Positions 26,325 through 32,845 of a stretch of 61,519 bases of DNA are shown here, one piece after another. The notes below the pieces were generated by a model. The model saw only the letters and a list, made by a program, of their open reading frames with translations, searched no databases and was not told the origin of the DNA. Numbering within the stretch: the first letter of the stretch is position 1; each line of letters opens with the position of its first letter. The position numbers were made by a program, and so were the translations under genes. Source of the DNA: JAIPFM01 sp964494325 (GTDB taxonomy: Bacteria > Planctomycetota > Phycisphaerae > Sedimentisphaerales > Anaerobacaceae); NCBI GenBank assembly GCA_964494325.1, contig CAZBTJ010000011.1, positions 1 to 61,519 on the forward strand, given 5' to 3'.

Positions 26325-26484
26325 TTAGATTTTGGCTTTCTGGGCTTTTGCCTCGAGCGCTTACTCCGTTTGCGTTGGTAGTCCCCGATGGCATGAGTAA
26401 TTCGACTTTTGATGTCATTTGGCTGCTCAGATCCCATGCCTCACCTCCACCAGTCGGCGCAGCGTCTGGTCGAACCAGCTCCAT
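26299..26484 (-). CDS. Small hypothetical protein, doubtful
   Basis: A 61-codon frame (VRPDAAPTGGGEAWDLSS...) overlapping both the preceding small gene and the primase start. It fills the gap in a tightly packed set of genes on the same strand and could couple translation, but it has no clear ribosome binding site and low-complexity content. It may be non-coding. Confidence 0.3.
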   Translation of the reverse strand: MELVRPDAAPTGGGEAWDLSSQMTSKVELLMPSGTTNANGVSARGKSPESQNLNEGLSFIS

Positions 26485-26660
26485 GCCACGGCGTGATCGT
26501 TGGTGTCCAAGTTTGCACTCTGGGCCATGATTAGGAGGCTCACTACAAGTTCTTGAAGTCTTGACAAATAAGCAGCAGGGGAATATGCTTGATGCACTTC
26601 TTTATGGCTGCTGTTGCCCTGGTCCGGCCGGTGGCCTTTTTTGTTTTCAGGATGCATGCG
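26427..26660 (-). CDS. Small hypothetical protein of the element
   Basis: About 77 residues from the ATG at 26658-26660, preceded by GGAGGGAG at ideal spacing. It is a Lys/His/Asn-rich start followed by an amphipathic helical region (YLSRLQELVVSLLIMAQSAN) and FDQTLRRLVEVRHGI. It overlaps the end of the AlpA-like gene by 14 bases. Family not recognised. Confidence 0.6.
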   Translation of the reverse strand, partial: RMHPENKKGHRPDQGNSSHKEVHQAYSPAAYLSRLQELVVSLLIMAQSANLDTNDHAVAWSWFDQTLRRLVEVRHGI

Positions 26661-26871
26661 AGAACTCCCTCCGCGATTCGAACTCGGCCCTGTCAGGGCA
26701 GCCAAGCTCTATCCAAAGGAGGATGTCGCTCTTTCGCCACCGAACAGACCGACCGATTCTAACTGGAGCGGGTATTTTGGCGGCATCATTGTCTCTCCAC
26801 AGACTTCGTTCGTCCCGATTTGTGATTCTTTCGAGTTGTTTCACTGTCAACAGTTGTTCTTCGGTTGTCAT
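26647..26871 (-). CDS. AlpA/excisionase-type small HTH regulator
   Basis: About 74 residues. The MerR-like winged HTH is plain: LLTVKQLERITNRDERSLWR, then KIPAPVRIGRSVRWRKSDIL, WIELG. Such proteins act as recombination directionality factors or as regulators of integrase genes in small islands. GGGAG lies 8 bases before the ATG at 26869-26871; the TTG at 26886 is less likely. It is the first gene of the replication and integration operon on the minus strand. Confidence 0.85.
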   Translation of the reverse strand: MTTEEQLLTVKQLERITNRDERSLWRDNDAAKIPAPVRIGRSVRWRKSDILLWIELGCPDRAEFESRREFSHAS

Positions 26872-26974
26872 TTCGTTTGCTCCCAAAGGCGGTTCAAGTT
26901 ATTCACGATGCACGATGCATCGAACTGACTTGATTGGACCATGCGTTCGGTGGTAAGAAATGAGGGGCGAATAT

Positions 26975-27098
26975 TTACCGTGCAAATAAAATGAAGTGTT
27001 GGCGCAAGGTCAGAAATGGCCAAGAGTTGACATGGGAAAAAATGTTGTGACAGATGTTTTGTTTCTTACACGGTAAAAAACCAGAGGAATTATTACCG
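26975..27098. promoter_or_regulatory. Regulatory region with TTACCG inverted repeats
   Basis: The gap between the AlpA-like gene and the gene at 27108 contains TTACCGTG (26975-26982), its exact reverse complement CACGGTAA (27069-27076) and another TTACCG (27093-27098). They are placed like operator sites flanking the promoter of the AlpA operon; the likely ligand is one of the two small HTH proteins of the element. Confidence 0.4.
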
Positions 27099-27107
27099 CG
27101 TGCTCTG

Positions 27108-28169
27108 CTATTCTGGGTGTTCACGACACCAACGCAGAACACTATCGTTCAAGTATGCAACCGAGATGCCTTTGTCTAAGCAGAATTGAGGTTTGCTGGC
27201 GTCTTTTAGGCCGACACTTTGATACTGTTCCCATTTGCTTTTTAGATTCCGGCGACGTTCAACTTCTACGCGATCGTCTGAAACTCTAGGGCGGCCACGA
27301 TCATTCTTTTTGGATCGGCCCTTTCTTGATGCAAGTTTGGCCTTCGTTAAAAGCTCTGCGGATGTATCGGCATCGGTTGATTCCTTGTTTTCTGTCTTCA
27401 GCAACTCAACCAAATCAGTCCGCACAGCCTCAAGGGTCTCCTTAAGACGGTAACACCACTCCGGGTCCTTGCGCATGACTTTCCAAGTGTTTTCGAGCTC
27501 AATGCGATGGCCTCCATCTAGGATGCCACGGGTGAGGGGGGTAAAATCGGGATCGTCTTTAAACCGCTTATCATGCAGGATACTCAGACGCACATAGTAC
27601 AGGCAAATCTTCTGAGATGGCGACAAGCCTGGCCCTGGATAAAACTCCTTCCAATTGTCCCAATAATTATCATCATGCGTGCCTTTTTCAACTTCATACC
27701 TGCAGTCCTGCCATGGACTGGAACTTCGGGGAGATGGACATAAAGACAAAGGCCTAAAGATCTCCATCAAGCTTTCATCGTCCAGCGTGTCCCATCTCTT
27801 AAGCCCCAAGACCGATTCTGCAAGCTCATCTTTGATGATTTCCTCACGCTGGCCATCGGTCAGAGTGCCCCATCTCTTACGTCCCAAGACCGACTTTGCG
27901 CACTCATCGTTGATGATTTTTTTACGCTGTTCATCGCTCAGACAGCTCCTGTGTTTGGCCACAAGTCTGTGCCACTGATCCCTACATTCATCCATCTGCC
28001 TGTCCCGATGATTCCTATACTTGATCTCAAGCCGCTGTCGTTCGTCCCACTGATCGTTCCATTTCTTAAAACTCTTGAGCTGGTTCAAGAACGTGTCTCT
28101 GGTGTTTTTCAGGCGCAATAGATCTTTTATGGCCCATGCCAAGTCTCGCAGTTCGCTGTCATTAATCAT
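27108..28169 (-). CDS. Hypothetical protein with internal tandem duplication
   Basis: 353 residues, strongly charged and rich in Arg, Lys, Asp and Trp; family not recognised. Residues about 75-130 contain two copies of a unit of roughly 27 residues: DEQRKKIINDECAKSVLGRK-RWGTL and DGQREEIIKDELAESVLGLK-RWDTL. A basic linker (KASRKGRSKKNDRGRPR) precedes a C-terminal part that may bind DNA (CLDKGISVAYLNDSVLRWCR). No membrane segments. It lies between the regulatory region and the divergent small membrane protein. It could be an accessory or defence gene of the island, but no function can be claimed. Confidence 0.7.
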   Translation of the reverse strand: MINDSELRDLAWAIKDLLRLKNTRDTFLNQLKSFKKWNDQWDERQRLEIKYRNHRDRQMDECRDQWHRLVAKHRSCLSDEQRKKIINDECAKSVLGRKRWGTLTDGQREEIIKDELAESVLGLKRWDTLDDESLMEIFRPLSLCPSPRSSSPWQDCRYEVEKGTHDDNYWDNWKEFYPGPGLSPSQKICLYYVRLSILHDKRFKDDPDFTPLTRGILDGGHRIELENTWKVMRKDPEWCYRLKETLEAVRTDLVELLKTENKESTDADTSAELLTKAKLASRKGRSKKNDRGRPRVSDDRVEVERRRNLKSKWEQYQSVGLKDASKPQFCLDKGISVAYLNDSVLRWCREHPE

Positions 28170-28352
28170 AGTGTACGCACCTAAACGGAAAAGAGCCCCG
28201 GCAGCAGGGCCAACCTGTGATCGCCTTCTATGCTACACGATTGCCGCGTGGTGTCAACGACTGCCAGAAATTGCCTTGATTAATTGCCTGGAACGTGGGA
28301 GTATATCTGTGTATACATTGAGGATTCTGGAACAGATTTTGAGGGATCTAAT

Positions 28353-28619
28353 ATGACCAGTAGAAGGAAACTCGAAGAGGAAATCGCGAGGACTACTGAC
28401 CCCACAGTACGAAAGCAGCTTCAGGAGCTTCTGGACAAGCGAGCAGGACGCAGCGCTGAACGCATTTCCAGGGTGGATAGTGCAGTTGGCGAAATACTGC
28501 AGCAACTGACACCTGGCAAAACATTTGAGACCGCTGGTTGGATTTTCTTGTATATTGTAGTGGTGTTGTCTGGGATTATGATTATTTGGATGTTTATTTG
28601 GATGTTTATCCAGGGGTAA
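28353..28619 (+). CDS. Small membrane protein with coiled-coil start
   Basis: 88 residues from the ATG at 28353 with GAGGGAT upstream. A charged helix (MTSRRKLEEEIARTTDPTVR, KQLQELLDKRAG) is followed by one membrane segment at the end (WIFLYIVVVLSGIMIIWMFI). The only plus-strand gene of the element, divergent from the duplicated-repeat protein gene. Function unknown. Confidence 0.55.
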   Translation: MTSRRKLEEEIARTTDPTVRKQLQELLDKRAGRSAERISRVDSAVGEILQQLTPGKTFETAGWIFLYIVVVLSGIMIIWMFIWMFIQG

Positions 28620-29250
28620 TTCTTAAGAATACTGACACTACAATATGTAGACTCTCACAACCCCCATCCAATCATCGCATAGCGTCCTCCATTGAGGCCC
28701 ACACAAACGTCAAGACCGTCGATCGATTTGTCTCGGACGGCGAAAAGATCTGCTGAGCCGATTCGAGGTTCTAACCCACTACCCCTTCCCCAAGCCCTGA
28801 CAACTTTTACAAATGCGAGAATCTCAAGAACAAGGGATAATCTCAAGAATAATTTGGCTGAGATCACAGGGACAATCTTGAGAATAAATCAGATTGTAGA
28901 ACTGTGGTAAGTTCAGTTTAAGAAAAACGCACTTTTCCACAAGATATTGGCCGGACACTTTGGGGCCGGTCGGGTCTCGGGACTGGAGCCCATGCCTTCT
29001 CATGCCCGCGTCCGAATCCAGCCCGGGCCCGGACAATCCCTTGTATCAGTCACGCAACGCCCTATGCACAGAACGGGCCATTTGACCAGCTCTAAGGCGC
29101 GATAGTGTCCAGGGGTACTCTGGTATGGGTGCAGGTGGGTTCGCGGATTTAAGCAGTCGATATGCAAGGCTTGGGACGCGTACAGCCACAGCCATGCCAG
29201 GGACCGGCCTGGCAATCAGCCACGACATGTCAGACAAGCAATATGAAAAA
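28620..29250. other. Non-coding stretch of the element with ATCTCAAGA repeats
   Basis: No gene is supported in this 0.6 kb. Repeats of an ATAATCTCAAGA word cluster at 28820-28890 (28820-28829, 28837-28848, and in inverted form AATCTTGAGAATAA at about 28875-28888). The same 12-mer is half of the palindrome at 30288-30303. The stretch 28950-29050 is GC-rich. It could hold an origin or a regulatory site. Confidence 0.4.
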
Positions 29251-29300
29251 TCCCCTGCGCCGCGGAGGGAGGGAGAGGAAAAGCGAGATAGCGCAGGGGA
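29251..29300 (-). terminator. Terminator of the element's PEP-CTERM gene
   Basis: TCCCCTGCGC (29251-29260) pairs perfectly with GCGCAGGGGA (29291-29300). On the minus strand the stem is followed by TTTTT. It lies 10 bases beyond the stop codon of the gene at 29310. Confidence 0.75.
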
Positions 29301-29309
29301 GTTTAAAGA

Positions 29310-30146
29310 CTATGTTGTTTTGCGTTTGCGGAGGCGATGACCTGCAACGGCCAGGCCCAGGCCGCCCAGCAGGACGGCGCTGGGGGTGGGGATAATCTCG
29401 GGTTCTGGTTCAGGAGCCAGAATAATTCTGCCATTGCCAAAGACCTCATAGTCACTTGAAACTGTGACGCCATTCAATAGCGTGCCAGTCAAATGGCCTG
29501 ATGGTCCCGTTAATTCACCATAGCCCAATGTGCCACCGTTGTGATTGCTCCAGAAATCACTGCCATAGAGTGTTATTGTTGCGTCGTAACCGACCCTGAG
29601 TCTACTTGTTACCGGATAATCTGGATCTGCACCTGATATAGTGATCTGCCCCCCTTGAGTTGCTAAGATATAGCCGTAATGAAGTCGCCCTCCAGAAATA
29701 TCAATCTGCCCGAAGTTATCAACTCCAATATCAGAAAAGACCCCGTCTGTAGCCGTTATCTGACCGCCGCCAGAGGCAAAGAAAGCGCCGGCATAACCTC
29801 CAGCCCACTCTATTGTGCTATCGCCATAAGCATGGACTCCCTGTGAAAAACTTCCATTAAGGACAGAGACAAAGCTATTGTTCGCCGCTGTCAACCCACC
29901 ATTCGCAGAACCGCCATCAACATTCACTATGCTAGTGTCATAAACCCCTAAGCCCCCAACAGCATCGATTATGCCGCTGAAATTGAGCGTGGTTGATTGA
30001 CCAGCAAGGTTGTCCATTACCGCTACAGGTTCATAAACTGTATGACTAAGCGCGTGGGTTCCACCATCGTCATAGAATAGATCCGCAAATGATACATGGG
30101 GAAGGACAGCCAACAGAACAATCAGGATAGTGTTTTGTCTTCTCAT
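29310..30146 (-). CDS. PEP-CTERM sorted exported protein (cargo of the element)
   Basis: 278 residues. Signal peptide MRRQNTILIVLLAVLPHVSFA, then a repetitive beta-rich passenger with GGxxxxxxNSFVSVLNGSF, DSTIEWAGGYAGAFFASGGG and GQIDISGGRL, suggesting a right-handed beta-helix of adhesin type. The end is a sorting signal: IPTPSAVLLGGLGLAVAG, then HRLRKRKTT. Predicted to be processed by the host exosortase and placed on the surface or in the matrix. It is unusual as a passenger of a small integrated element. It has its own palindrome upstream (30288-30303) and a strong terminator. Confidence 0.88.
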   Translation of the reverse strand: MRRQNTILIVLLAVLPHVSFADLFYDDGGTHALSHTVYEPVAVMDNLAGQSTTLNFSGIIDAVGGLGVYDTSIVNVDGGSANGGLTAANNSFVSVLNGSFSQGVHAYGDSTIEWAGGYAGAFFASGGGQITATDGVFSDIGVDNFGQIDISGGRLHYGYILATQGGQITISGADPDYPVTSRLRVGYDATITLYGSDFWSNHNGGTLGYGELTGPSGHLTGTLLNGVTVSSDYEVFGNGRIILAPEPEPEIIPTPSAVLLGGLGLAVAGHRLRKRKTT

Positions 30147-30287
30147 TCTTCTTTCTCTCTTACCAGAACAGCATCACATAACAAGGCCAATAGCCTCATC
30201 AACAAACCACGTCCATGTGGCATAGACAGGAAATGAAAAAGTCCTTGCACTCTCCAATGCATAAACGTAATTAGATCAGACTTTTAG

Positions 30288-30303
30288 ATAATCTCAAGAT
30301 TAT
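30288..30303. promoter_or_regulatory. Perfect palindrome upstream of the PEP-CTERM gene
   Basis: ATAATCT-CA-AGATTAT, about 140 bases before the start codon. The left 12 bases recur at 28837-28848. Likely an operator; the binding protein is not known. Confidence 0.5.
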
Positions 30304-30642
30304 TATGGGGCTTTGCCGGAAACGGGCTGTGATGGGTACTATGAGCTGTTTTGGGGGAGATCGCCCCTTAGAATGCCTCATCCCGGCCACCTGGGAGGTT
30401 CTTGTACGCGTTGGATTGCTGGCCATTGGCCGGCCAAAGAAAGTCTGGAAATTGAGTTGTGATTTTAAACACCTTTCGCGAAGCACACAGCAGATCACGT
30501 TGGGGCCGATGGGGGGGGGCTGTGCGATCCTACCGCCCGGCCGATCGTTTCGCCCGGGCCCAGCACTTGGGCGTCTGATTAGACGTATGACATGTGCAGG
30601 CATGATCAACAAAAACGGCGGAAACACCCGAGGGGAGGAAGG
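30304..30642. other. Non-coding stretch, no gene supported
   Basis: Open frames on both strands here lack ribosome binding sites and protein-like character. A 12-base palindrome TTGGCCGGCCAA is at 30426-30437. Otherwise nothing is recognised. Confidence 0.4.
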
Positions 30643-30843
30643 CTAAGCCCTAACTTCAGACCGGGCCCACGAAGCAAAGGTTTGTATGCCGCAACTGTAG
30701 AAACCACCAAGCCTGCCCTGGCCGGGTCCATCCTTCTTGACGACTTGGTATCTGACCGTACCATTTTGCAGGATCTTCTGAGTCTTTCGCTCATTCGTCC
30801 CGTTGGTGTATACCGCATTTTGCTTGATGTCTTTGATGAGCAT
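30643..30843 (-). CDS. Small conserved-looking protein of the element
   Basis: 66 residues from the ATG at 30841-30843, with GAGAGGGG upstream. The sequence looks like a compact domain: LIKDIKQNAVYTNGTNERKT, QKILQNGTVRYQVVKK, GGFYSCGIQTFASWARSEVR. The pattern (tyrosine, basic residues, YxVV, then a Cys and FASWA) gives the impression of a small beta-barrel, but I cannot name the family. In the circular form it would lie 54 bases after the end of the extended integrase gene, on the same strand. Confidence 0.5.
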   Translation of the reverse strand: MLIKDIKQNAVYTNGTNERKTQKILQNGTVRYQVVKKDGPGQGRLGGFYSCGIQTFASWARSEVRA

Positions 30844-30896
30844 ATTCTCAGCCCCTCTCGAGCGCGACCGTGTCCGCGGGTTTCCATGGCCCCATG

Positions 30897-31182
30897 TTAA
30901 CCGCCTTCAGGTGGGCCAGCCCCTGCTATCCTGGTTGCCAGCAGCCGGGCAATAGCCAACCTCTGATCCTGGGGCAGATCTGCAATGATGCCGGCCCGGT
31001 CTGAGTCGGGCAGGGTGGCCAAAAGGTCAGCTAGTACAATGATATCTGGTGAAGGGACGCTGGTATCAGAAAGCTCTGATTCTGTGTCATTTTCGTGTAC
31101 GCTGGGCATACTTTTGGGCATACCGATGTTTCGAGTGGGTTCTAAGTCGTTGTTATTAAGCTGGTTAGTGATGGTAGGGACG
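30897..31182 (-). CDS. Alternative C-terminal coding segment of the integrase
   Basis: 95 codons open in the same frame as the integrase when read through the right attachment repeat (the frame continues up to a non-start TTG at 31283). It has no start of its own. The sequence contains NIGMPKSMPS, related to LIGMPNIMPR in the integrase itself, and ends with a helical block, SPDIIVLADLLATLPDSDRA, GIIADLP..., LAIARLL, that resembles the usual last residues of planctomycete integrases (LA.LI.AWPTLPE.VRAGIVAMV, from memory). In the excised circle, attP formation would fuse it to integrase residue 529, giving a protein of about 624 residues. Alternatively it is a relic of a second integrase. Confidence 0.6.
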
Positions 31183-31233
31183 CAGCCTTCCAAGCTGGTC
31201 ATGCGGGTTCGATTCCCGCCACCCGCTGTTTTG
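31183..31233. repeat. attR: right direct repeat
   Basis: 51 bases identical to 21920-21970 (tRNA-Gly 3' half plus TGTTTTG). The 5' half of the tRNA is missing here, so this is the displaced 3' end. Confidence 0.95.
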
Positions 31234-31236
31234 ACA

Positions 31237-31270
31237 AGGCTTGCCACAGGTTGGCAAGCCTCTTTTATTT
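31237..31270 (+). terminator. Ancestral tRNA-Gly terminator
   Basis: Perfect 9-bp stem AGGCTTGCC/GGCAAGCCT with a 7-base loop followed by CTTTTATTT. It is separated from the tRNA promoter by the inserted element. Confidence 0.75.
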
Positions 31271-31406
31271 CATCACTTCTCAAATCTACAAGTTTGAACT
31301 TTGACTCTCAGTATTCAGACGGTTCAGCCTTTCATCGCTGGGAACTTAGCATGAGTTATTAAGGGCACTTTGGTCCTCACCCGCTCGTCTTTTTTGCTCC
31401 CTTAAT

Positions 31407-31610
31407 CTATCCTCCTAGCCTCCCAATGTGTGCGATTTCTTTGAATTCGCCACAAATTTCGTCCTGTTTTGTGAGCGGCCACCTGGTTACCTTGCGTGAC
31501 GTCTCTACTTTTGGATGATGGAGGTATGGCAATGGCGCTTTGCAGTGACATTCACCTGTGTCATTATTGACGAGTATCCAATAAGCACAATCTTCGCAGT
31601 GTCCGGTCAT
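31407..31610 (-). CDS. Small Cys-rich protein, possible zinc-binding
   Basis: 67 residues from the ATG at 31608-31610, preceded by AGGAGAG. Cysteines are arranged as HCEDCAYW, GECHCKAP and ICGEFKE, with WPLT between. This is the pattern of small phage- or element-associated proteins (CxxCxxW...GxCxxxxP...WP.T...CGEF). It lies just outside the right attachment repeat, so it is either chromosomal or left from an older neighbouring insertion. Confidence 0.65.
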   Translation of the reverse strand: MTGHCEDCAYWILVNNDTGECHCKAPLPYLHHPKVETSRKVTRWPLTKQDEICGEFKEIAHIGRLGG

Positions 31611-32050
31611 TTTCGTGCTCTCCTTATTACTTTTGGTTTGATTCTATATTGATACAATTCCTCTCGATTCCCAATTGATAGATTCATGGGGCTGTTATGT
31701 GTTCTAAGATTCTACAATTTCGTGGTGCGGCTTGATGTTGGGCGACACAATGCTAGGACCTCTTTAGCCCTTTGCTTATTCTCAGATCGAAAGGCTGTTG
31801 ATTGACCTTTCTCAATGTCGAATCCGAAGTCAGGGCCTTTTGTTGCAGACTTGTCCGCGCCGATGGCTGCCGAAGTATACGTACAAAGACTGCAGGTCGT
31901 CAAGCGGGGTGTACCGCATTTGTGAGGCCATAACCGGAAGAAACTCTGCCAAAGTCGTTAGGTCAGGTGGGTGTGAGTGGGGGGTGATGGCAGTTGTTTT
32001 TAACCGATTTGGCGTCCGGTAACCCAAATTGTGTATAAAATGCAGAGTAT
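31611..32050. other. Intergenic region before mraZ, no gene recognised
   Basis: The open frames here are short, without ribosome binding sites. The last part leads into the mraZ promoter. Confidence 0.4.
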
Positions 32051-32065
32051 TTGTGGGTGAGAGTA

Positions 32066-32093
32066 TTGACAAAGTGGTGGAAAGTGGTAAACT
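32066..32093 (+). promoter_or_regulatory. mraZ promoter with MraZ-type direct repeats
   Basis: TTGACA (32066-32071) and TAAACT (32088-32093) are 16 bases apart. Two copies of AAAGTGGT begin at 32071 and 32081, exactly 10 bases apart, between the boxes; a further GTGGGTGAG lies at about 32053. MraZ is known to bind GTG-rich direct repeats upstream of its own gene and repress it. Confidence 0.7.
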
Positions 32094-32129
32094 TGCCCAC
32101 ATACTAATAGTTAAGTGGATGCTTTGGCC

Positions 32130-32603
32130 ATGCTGCTACTGACAGGAGAATACCAACATGTTGTTGATGGGAAGGGTCGTGTGCTTGTTTCTAACAAGCT
32201 GCGTTCCCAGATCGACGCTGACGCGCATGGCAGTAATTTTTATCTTGTGATGGGTGCAAATGGTATTTTGTGTTTGTATCCGGAAAAGTACTTTGAGCGT
32301 ATTTCTAATGCAATGGCGCCAGATGCGGGTGCCGCAGATGAGGCAGTTGCATTTGAACGGATTAGCTTTGCCTTTGCAAGTCGCGTTGAGCTGGATAGTC
32401 AAGGACGGCTCCTGCTCAACGATAGGCTTCGTAAGCGAGCAGGGCTAAAGACTCAGATCACCATGATTGGCGTTCGAGATCATATTGAGTTGTGGAATGA
32501 TGAAGATTGGGAACGTTATGTTTCCGATCACATGACTCAATATCAGAGACAAATGTCTCAGGCGAGGCGTTGTGTATTGCAAAAACAAAATGAAGAATCC
32601 TAA
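32130..32603 (+). CDS. mraZ: Transcriptional regulator MraZ
   Basis: First gene of the division and cell wall cluster; an AbrB-like DNA-binding protein forming ring oligomers. Two SpoVT/AbrB-like halves are seen: GEYQHVVDGKGRVLVSNKLR and ASRVELDSQGRLLLNDRLRK, each with the DxxGR core. About 157 residues. I take the ATG at 32130 (MLLLTGEYQ) because MraZ proteins start just before the GEY motif; a GTG at 32115 is possible. Two repeats in the promoter suggest autoregulation. Confidence 0.93.
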   Translation: MLLLTGEYQHVVDGKGRVLVSNKLRSQIDADAHGSNFYLVMGANGILCLYPEKYFERISNAMAPDAGAADEAVAFERISFAFASRVELDSQGRLLLNDRLRKRAGLKTQITMIGVRDHIELWNDEDWERYVSDHMTQYQRQMSQARRCVLQKQNEES

Positions 32604-32627
32604 ACACGATAGTCTGATGGAGGCAAT

Positions 32628-32837
32628 ATGATAGGAATGGATTGGGATCATTGTCACATAGTCAGCGATTCATTAAAAGGGGCCAGGCCTGTGGATACCA
32701 AGGCCATGGAGTCTCTTGAGATGTTGAAGGATCGTTTGGGGCATGTTCAAAAGTTGGATGATTGCTTCGCCGGCATTAGTTTTTCCCCCATGGCAGAGCA
32801 GATGTTTTTACAGGCAAGGGCGCTGGCTGTGGGCTAG
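32628..32837 (+). CDS. Small hypothetical protein in the dcw cluster
   Basis: 69 residues, start ATG with GGAGG at ideal spacing. Acidic-basic mixed, with LKGARPVDTKAMESLEMLKD and FSPMAEQMFLQARALAVG. No signal peptide or membrane helix. Its place between mraZ and rsmH, 24 bases after one and 8 before the other, shows it is part of the operon. Family not recognised. Confidence 0.65.
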   Translation: MIGMDWDHCHIVSDSLKGARPVDTKAMESLEMLKDRLGHVQKLDDCFAGISFSPMAEQMFLQARALAVG

Positions 32838-32845
32838 CTGATTGA

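Larger units (their letters stand above)
21920..31233. mobile_element. Integrative element in tRNA-Gly, about 9.3 kb
   Basis: The boundaries are the 51-bp perfect direct repeats at 21920-21970 and 31183-31233, both equal to the 3' end of tRNA-Gly plus TGTTTTG. The integrase gene lies at the left end next to the tRNA. Inside are an HTH protein, a DUF3987/PriCT protein, a RepB-like primase, an AlpA-like regulator, unknown genes and a PEP-CTERM cargo gene. There are no capsid, terminase, relaxase or conjugation genes. It therefore looks like a small mobilisable island or phage satellite that replicates its circular form. Repeat start to repeat start is 9263 bp, the expected circle size. Confidence 0.9.

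Noticed and set aside
30305..30646. 113-codon plus-strand frame in the element
   Set aside because: No ribosome binding site, low-complexity Gly/Pro/Arg end and overlap with the better supported small gene on the minus strand.
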